DNA of 9,866 nucleotides from Draconibacterium sp. (lineage in GTDB: Bacteria > Bacteroidota > Bacteroidia > Bacteroidales > Prolixibacteraceae). The translations under genes were made by a program, and so were the position numbers. The stretch covers positions 1-9,866 of the forward strand of contig JALUZN010000191.1 of assembly GCA_027011835.1 (NCBI GenBank), read 5' to 3'. The notes beneath the pieces were generated by a model that was not told where the DNA came from, made no database searches, and worked only from the letters and a program-made list of their open reading frames with translations. Below, piece after piece: positions 6,267 to 9,866 of the stretch (the stretch's first letter is position 1; every line of letters starts with the position of its first letter).

Positions 6267-6980
6267 ATGGATTGGATGGAACGAACGGGGCTGTTGCTTG
6301 GCCCTGAGAAACTAAATAAATTACAGCAAGCCAATGTTTTGGTTGTGGGGCTCGGCGGTGTTGGTGCCTATGCAGCCGAACAGTTATGCCGTGCAGGCAT
6401 TGGCAAACTTACCCTCGTCGATGGCGATGTAGTCGACTCTTCGAACCGGAACAGGCAACTGCCGGCCCTTGTAAGTACAGTTGGGAAAACAAAAACAGAG
6501 GTGCTGGCGAAGCGGTTTCTCGATATAAATCCCGAAGTGAAACTTACACTTGTAAACGATTATATTAAAGAGGAGAAAATTACAGAGCTGGTAAAAAGTC
6601 AACCCTTCGACTATATTATCGATGCAATCGATACACTCTCGCCCAAAGTGTCGCTAATTAATAATGTAATGCGGCAGAAAATAAAGTTGGTGAGTTCGAT
6701 GGGAGCGGGCGGAAAATTCGATCCGTCGAAAATTGAGGTTGCCGATATTTCGAAATCGTACAATTGTAAGCTTGCCCGAATGTTGCGAAAACGCCTTTCG
6801 AAGCTGGGAATAAAAAAAGGATTTAAGGTGGTTTTTTCTCCCGAAGATGTTCCTGAGTCGGCTGTTCGGATTGAAGAGGGGCGAAATAAAAAATCTACAG
6901 TTGGAACAATTTCGTATATGCCGGCGGTGTTTGGCTGTTTTGTCAGCAGCGTTGTTATTCGCGATTTAATTTCAGAATAG
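6267..6980 (+). CDS. tcdA: tRNA threonylcarbamoyladenosine dehydratase TcdA
   Basis: This 237-residue ThiF/MoeB-like E1 enzyme makes the cyclic form ct6A from t6A at position 37 of ANN-decoding tRNAs, with ATP. Residues 5-20 (ERTGLLLGPEKLNKLQ) are the usual TcdA N-terminus. The nucleotide-binding segment VLVVGLGGVGAYAAEQLCRAG (24-44) leads into the acidic LTLVDGD (48-54) and NRNRQ (60-64, the E1 arginines). The segment YIIDAIDTLSPK (116-127) carries the conserved Asp, and SSMGAGGKFDPSKI follows. It lacks the CxxC zinc pairs of MoeB/ThiF, as TcdA does. The end, FGCFVSSVVIRDLISE, matches the family core; the longer C-terminal tail of E. coli TcdA (268 aa) is absent. It is normally served by the CsdA-CsdE or SufE sulfur-transfer system, not encoded here. 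It is the last gene of the elbB-tatD-tcdA run and convergent with the epimerase gene. Confidence 0.95.
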   Translation: MDWMERTGLLLGPEKLNKLQQANVLVVGLGGVGAYAAEQLCRAGIGKLTLVDGDVVDSSNRNRQLPALVSTVGKTKTEVLAKRFLDINPEVKLTLVNDYIKEEKITELVKSQPFDYIIDAIDTLSPKVSLINNVMRQKIKLVSSMGAGGKFDPSKIEVADISKSYNCKLARMLRKRLSKLGIKKGFKVVFSPEDVPESAVRIEEGRNKKSTVGTISYMPAVFGCFVSSVVIRDLISE

Positions 6981-7063
6981 AGATATTGATTTCACCTAAA
7001 CGTAAATATTTTCACCTGAATGTTTACACCAAATCTCTGTAAAACAATTTATAATCTCGCAAA
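6981..7063. other. Convergent intergenic gap without a clear terminator
   Basis: This 83-bp gap separates the ends of tcdA (+) and the epimerase gene (-). It contains TTTCACCT twice (6990-6997 and 7010-7017) and weak inverted pairs such as GTAAA/TTTAC (7002-7006 with 7023-7027) and AGAGAT/ATCTCT (6979-6984 with 7033-7038). None forms a GC-rich stem followed by a T-run, so I cannot call an intrinsic terminator for either gene. Confidence 0.4.
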
Positions 7064-8278
7064 CTACTCGTTAATCTTTTCGAGAAGTAATGAGGTTTCG
7101 ATTAGTGCACGTGAGTTATGATAGGGGCAGACCCAAAAACCTCCTTTTAACCCGGTGTTCCGAACGGTTCCATCTTCTTCAATAACATCGTACCACCCTC
7201 CGTATTTGTAATCAATAATCGAATCCTTTATAAAACTCCAGACTCGTTGATACGTTTCAAAATATGCTTTATTGCCACTATTTATAAATGCATCGAGCAA
7301 TCCAACCATTGCTTCAGCCTGCACCCACCAGTGACGCTCTTTATTGTATTCTCCCGAGTCTTCATTTTTTTCATAAATAATCGATGAACCATCCGGATAC
7401 ATTCCTTCTTCTAAAACAGCATCGACCATCTTTTTTGTTCTCTTTTTTGTTTTTGCAAAAAGCTCGTTATTGTCAATCAATCTGGCCGCTTCGTTTATTA
7501 ACCACGCCCCCTCAATATCGTGTCCGTATGAAACTAGATTTAATGGAACGCTCCAGTCTCTTTCAAAAAAAAGATTGAAATGATGAGTTTTGGAATGTAT
7601 AATACGGTTCAGGAAAATATGAATTAACCCGGTTATTTGCTCTTTTAATGCATCGTTTTTCCACACCCGGTACAAATTTGAATAGGACTCAAGAATGTGC
7701 AGATGAGTGTTCATGCTTTTGGGATAATTTGCATCTTTTTCGCTTAATCGAAAGTCGGCCAATGTTTTCCAGTCTGAAGTAAAAGCTTCAATATATCCCC
7801 CGTGTTTTTTGTCAAAACTGTAAGTTTCAATTAAACGAACTATTTCAATTGAATAATTTAAACTCTCTTTGTTTCCGGTGGCCCGATAATATTCTGAAAG
7901 TGCGTAGATTCCAAATGCCTGGCCATAAATTTGTTTTCGGTTGCTGGTAACGTTTCCGCAAAAATCGACAGCCCAAAACACTCCTCCGTTCTTGTTGTCC
8001 CAAAAATAATCGATAAAATAATCGTAAGCTCTTTGGGCCAGTTGCAGGTATTTCTTATCGCCCCAAAAACGATATGCTCTCGAAAAAGTCCATAATATAC
8101 GGGCGTTTAATATCAACCCTTTTTCTGCTTCATCAACCGGTTCTCCCTTTTTATTTATCTGCCCAACAAAACCTCCATTTTTACGATCTACCGATTTTTG
8201 TACCCAAAACTCCAGAATGCTTCTAAGCTCTTTTCTATTTTCAATTAATAAGTTTTCGATTAATTTCTTTTGCATCAT
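7064..8278 (-). CDS. AGE-family cellobiose/mannobiose 2-epimerase
   Basis: The 404-residue (alpha/alpha)6-barrel enzyme belongs to the N-acylglucosamine 2-epimerase superfamily. Its motifs fit the cellobiose 2-epimerase branch (EC 5.1.3.11), which interconverts the reducing-end glucose and mannose of beta-1,4 disaccharides. The catalytic set is complete and spaced as in characterised cellobiose epimerases: Arg60 (LILNARILW), Asn190 and His194 (MNTHLHILE), His253 and Glu256 (SYGHDIEGAWL), the Trp pair 317-318 (ERHWWVQAEAM), Trp382 and His387 (GFWVCPYHNSRALIE). There is no signal peptide, so it acts in the cytosol on imported disaccharides. In Bacteroidota such enzymes often serve mannan breakdown with mannosylglucose phosphorylase, but no glycosidase, phosphorylase or transporter lies in this window, so cellobiose versus mannobiose is undecided. 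The first two codons are both ATG; the start could be either. No -7 box is evident upstream on the minus strand. Confidence 0.92.
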   Translation of the reverse strand: MMQKKLIENLLIENRKELRSILEFWVQKSVDRKNGGFVGQINKKGEPVDEAEKGLILNARILWTFSRAYRFWGDKKYLQLAQRAYDYFIDYFWDNKNGGVFWAVDFCGNVTSNRKQIYGQAFGIYALSEYYRATGNKESLNYSIEIVRLIETYSFDKKHGGYIEAFTSDWKTLADFRLSEKDANYPKSMNTHLHILESYSNLYRVWKNDALKEQITGLIHIFLNRIIHSKTHHFNLFFERDWSVPLNLVSYGHDIEGAWLINEAARLIDNNELFAKTKKRTKKMVDAVLEEGMYPDGSSIIYEKNEDSGEYNKERHWWVQAEAMVGLLDAFINSGNKAYFETYQRVWSFIKDSIIDYKYGGWYDVIEEDGTVRNTGLKGGFWVCPYHNSRALIETSLLLEKINE

Positions 8279-8542
8279 TTTCGCCAGTTTATTACAATAA
8301 AATGTTATTCCGGAATCGTAACAATAAAAATAACATCTATTTTTATAATTGCAAGATTGGTTGAGAAATGGTTTATTTCTGAGAAGTTAGGACATGATTT
8401 TTGGAAAATCTCTTCTGAGGAGTACTATAAAAAGAACCAAGCGAAGTATTATGAAACAATTAATTTGGGTGTTAATTTTTACGAATTGAATTATGACAAA
8501 TGTGTTGATTTTTTAGAAATGCTTCCGAATTGTCTGAAATAA
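8264..8542 (+). pseudogene. ATG-less ORF fragment with protein-like C-terminus
   Basis: The plus-strand frame is open from just after a TAA (8261-8263) to a TAA ending at 8542. Its only start-like codons before the last residues are TTG (8270, inside the antisense epimerase gene, and 8357); the sole ATG is about eight codons from the end. The first 25 or so codons are low-complexity, Ile-rich and overlap the epimerase start. From about 8350 on the composition looks protein-like, for example EKWFISEKLGHDFWKISSEE and the end NFYELNYDKCVDFLEMLPNC. I recognise no family. It may be a deletion remnant of a once longer gene, or a short TTG-initiated ORF at 8357 (62 codons). It is most probably not expressed as a functional protein. 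Confidence 0.35.
8294..8329. promoter_or_regulatory. Palindromic repeat region upstream of the epimerase gene
   Basis: Sixteen bases before the epimerase start, ACAATAAAA occurs twice in the same direction (8294-8302 and 8321-8329). The two copies flank TGTTA..TAACA (8303-8307 and 8319-8323) centred near TTCCGGAA (8308-8315). The symmetry is imperfect because one half has three extra bases. This could be an operator in the epimerase leader; evidence is structural only. Confidence 0.25.
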
Positions 8543-8554
8543 TGTGTGAAAGCA

Positions 8555-8592
8555 TGATGGTTAGGTAGTTGTTGTGCGATTGATGGTTAGGT
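8555..8592. repeat. 12-bp direct repeat TGATGGTTAGGT
   Basis: TGATGGTTAGGT occurs exactly at 8555-8566 and 8581-8592, with a 26-bp period. It lies just after the ATG-less ORF fragment. It could be a duplication scar or half of a former attachment site; no integrase or transposase is nearby. Confidence 0.5.
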
Positions 8593-8730
8593 CAAAGGGT
8601 TGGACTGGTAAACAGAGTAGTGATTTTTAAACTTGTATCATAAAGTGCTCAACGCCTTATATATTTACCGCTAAATACTCACATAGTTTTTGCTTTACTG
8701 TGATATAAGTATCTTCGTCTTGCTAGAGAG

Positions 8731-8764
8731 ATGTATCAATGAATAAACGATAAATATGATACAT
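8731..8764. promoter_or_regulatory. Inverted repeat ATGTATCA..TGATACAT (possible operator)
   Basis: The 8-bp arms 8731-8738 and 8757-8764 are perfect complements separated by 18 nt. A further TGTATCAT lies at 8634-8641. The right arm overlaps the -7-like TACATTTG at 8760-8767 and lies just upstream of the better promoter at 8771-8801, a suitable place for a regulator of the aldehyde dehydrogenase gene. No regulator gene is in the window. Confidence 0.3.
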
Positions 8765-8770
8765 TTGTTA

Positions 8771-8801
8771 TTGTACATCTGTTTTTGCATTACTACTTTT
8801 G
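8771..8801 (+). promoter_or_regulatory. Candidate promoter of the aldehyde dehydrogenase gene
   Basis: TTG (8771-8773, in ATTG) and TACTTTTG (8794-8801) are separated by 20 nt, close to the 19-nt optimum. The -7 octamer is identical to that of the TPR gene. The predicted leader is about 85 nt. A second -7 match, TAGTTTTG (8832-8839), lies closer to the start but has no TTTG partner. Confidence 0.45.
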
Positions 8802-8893
8802 CTGTGTAATTATTTAACATTAAGCAATAAATAGTTTTGTGAATTTCCAGGACAAGGGAACATTTTGAAGGTCGTAAAAAACAGAAACAAATT

Positions 8894-9866
8894 ATGGAAA
8901 CTACATCAAGAGAGAAGATTGAGCAGATATTAAAGAATCAGCGTATTTTTTTTAACTCGCAACAAACAAAATCGATAAATTTCAGGTTGAATGCTTTAAA
9001 AAAGTTTAAAGCTGTTATTCTGAAAAACGAACAGAATATTGCCGATGCACTTTGGAACGACCTGCATAAATCGGCTGAGGAGACGTATCTCACCGAAACA
9101 AGCATTGTACTTAGCGAAATAGATAATCATATAAAGCATTTGCGAAAATGGGCAAAACCAAAACGGGTAAAAACACCTTTGCATTTGTTCCCTTCGTCGA
9201 GTAAAATTATTTACGAACCGCTGGGTGTTGCTTTAATTGTTGCCCCCTGGAACTATCCGTTTCATCTTTTAATGAATTCGTTGGTGGGGGCAATTTCGGC
9301 CGGAGTTTGTTCCATACTGAAACCATCGGATTATGCAAAAAATATAGCCCTTGTTATGCAGCAGATTATTCAGGAAACTTTCGATTCGGAATACATCGAT
9401 GTTGTGCAGGGAGGCAGAGAAGTAAATACAATTTTGTTTGAACAAAAATTCGATATAATCTTCTTTACCGGAAGTCCGGCTGTTGGGAAGGTTGTTATGC
9501 GTGCTGCTGCCGAAAACCTTACTCCTGTGGTGCTGGAGCTTGGTGGGAAAAGCCCGTGTATTGTCGATAAAGATGCCAATATTGATGTTGCCGCCAAACG
9601 AATTGCGTGGGGAAAAACTATTAACGCCGGGCAAACCTGTATTGCTCCCGACTACTTGTTTGCGCACCGTTCAATTAAGGATGAGCTAATCGGGAAAATA
9701 GGAAAATACATTGAAGAGATGCTTGGAAAGGAGATTCAGAAAAATAAGCATTTTGTTCGTATTATTAACGACAAAGCATTCGACCGGATTACCCGATTAA
9801 TGAAGCACGGCGACATTAAATTTGGAGGCGAAACCAATAAAGACGAGCATTATATTGCTCCAACAA
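8894..9866 (+). CDS. NAD(P)-dependent aldehyde dehydrogenase, class-3-like (5' part, cut by window end)
   Basis: The frame from ATG 8894 stays open for 324 codons to the last base; the family is usually about 450-460 residues, so roughly two thirds is present. It matches the ALDH3-like branch (fatty or aromatic aldehyde dehydrogenases, YwdH-like), which oxidises aldehydes to carboxylates. Visible motifs are YEPLGVALIVAPWNYPFHLL with the oxyanion Asn120, KPSDYAKN (143-150), the cofactor-loop FTGSPAVGK (191-199), ELGGKSPCIV with general base Glu215, and NAGQTCIAPDY with catalytic Cys249. All catalytic residues are intact. There is no signal peptide or N-terminal membrane segment; a C-terminal anchor cannot be excluded because the end is missing. 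The upstream frame is open back to 8843 but has no ATG, which supports ATG 8894. Substrate and NAD versus NADP preference are unknown. Confidence 0.93.
   Translation, partial: METTSREKIEQILKNQRIFFNSQQTKSINFRLNALKKFKAVILKNEQNIADALWNDLHKSAEETYLTETSIVLSEIDNHIKHLRKWAKPKRVKTPLHLFPSSSKIIYEPLGVALIVAPWNYPFHLLMNSLVGAISAGVCSILKPSDYAKNIALVMQQIIQETFDSEYIDVVQGGREVNTILFEQKFDIIFFTGSPAVGKVVMRAAAENLTPVVLELGGKSPCIVDKDANIDVAAKRIAWGKTINAGQTCIAPDYLFAHRSIKDELIGKIGKYIEEMLGKEIQKNKHFVRIINDKAFDRITRLMKHGDIKFGGETNKDEHYIAPT

Larger units (their letters stand above)
8543..8893. other. AT-rich intergenic region upstream of the aldehyde dehydrogenase gene
   Basis: These 351 bp contain no credible gene; ATGs at 8554-8585 lead only to frames of 5-15 codons. 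They hold a 12-bp direct repeat (8555-8592), three TGTATCA-type motifs, an 8-bp inverted repeat (8731-8764) and three sequences matching the -7 box TAnnTTTG (8760-8767, 8794-8801, 8832-8839). This is a plausible control region for the downstream gene plus debris from the fragment at 8264-8542. Confidence 0.5.

Noticed and set aside
8554..8630. Tiny ORFs starting at ATGs within the 12-bp direct repeats
   Set aside because: The frames are only about 5 and 15 codons long with no start context or conserved composition; they are likely chance.
9269..9667. 132-codon minus-strand ORF opposite the aldehyde dehydrogenase
   Set aside because: The plus strand carries intact ALDH motifs across the same bases; the antisense frame is a codon-bias shadow.
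1..9866. tRNA, rRNA, riboswitch, defence island, prophage or biosynthetic cluster
   Set aside because: I found no cloverleaf, rRNA signature, known aptamer pattern, integrase, transposase, nuclease/helicase defence set or synthase gene. The genes present are ordinary metabolic and housekeeping families.

Overview
The window looks like a chromosome segment from a Bacteroidota bacterium, probably class Bacteroidia and perhaps Marinilabiliales/Prolixibacteraceae-like (the finer placement is inference). The pointers are: base composition of roughly 40% GC by eye; little or no Shine-Dalgarno sequence ahead of starts; exact matches to the Bacteroidota -7 promoter box TAnnTTTG upstream of several genes; intergenic REP-like palindromes (GGGCTTCAGCCC, CCGTTGGCT..AGCCAACGG and TTCGACTC-type elements); and gene families typical of the phylum.

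Layout. 17-184 (-) is a start-less C-terminal gene remnant. 220-1905 (+) encodes a secreted C69-family dipeptidase whose nucleophile cysteine sits exactly at the predicted signal peptidase site. 1906-2470 is non-coding: a dense cluster of REP-like palindromes in direct and inverted copies (1911-2198), then a two-part hairpin (2339-2381) and a canonical promoter that abuts or overlaps the start of the next gene. 2471-4711 (+) encodes a 746-residue cytoplasmic TPR protein of unknown function. 4863-6980 (+) is a likely three-gene operon: elbB (DJ-1/PfpI-type glyoxalase), a TatD-family metal hydrolase, and tcdA (tRNA ct6A dehydratase). 7064-8278 (-), convergent with tcdA, encodes an AGE-family cellobiose/mannobiose 2-epimerase with all its catalytic residues. 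8264-8893 holds a second ATG-less ORF remnant, a 12-bp direct repeat, and the control region of the last gene. 8894-9866 (+) is the first 324 codons of a class-3-like aldehyde dehydrogenase that runs off the window.

How the genes work together. Most of the window is housekeeping or general metabolism: peptide turnover, carbonyl detoxification (ElbB, possibly ALDH), nucleic-acid hydrolysis or repair (TatD), tRNA modification (TcdA) and beta-1,4-disaccharide epimerization. I see no defence island, CRISPR array, integrase, transposase, RNA gene, secondary-metabolite cluster or complete mobile element, and no convincing new multi-gene system. The items most worth a second look are the composite REP cluster, the near-leaderless promoter arrangement of the TPR gene, the uncharacterised N-terminal two thirds of that TPR protein, the TGTATCA-type motifs ahead of the aldehyde dehydrogenase, and the two gene remnants.
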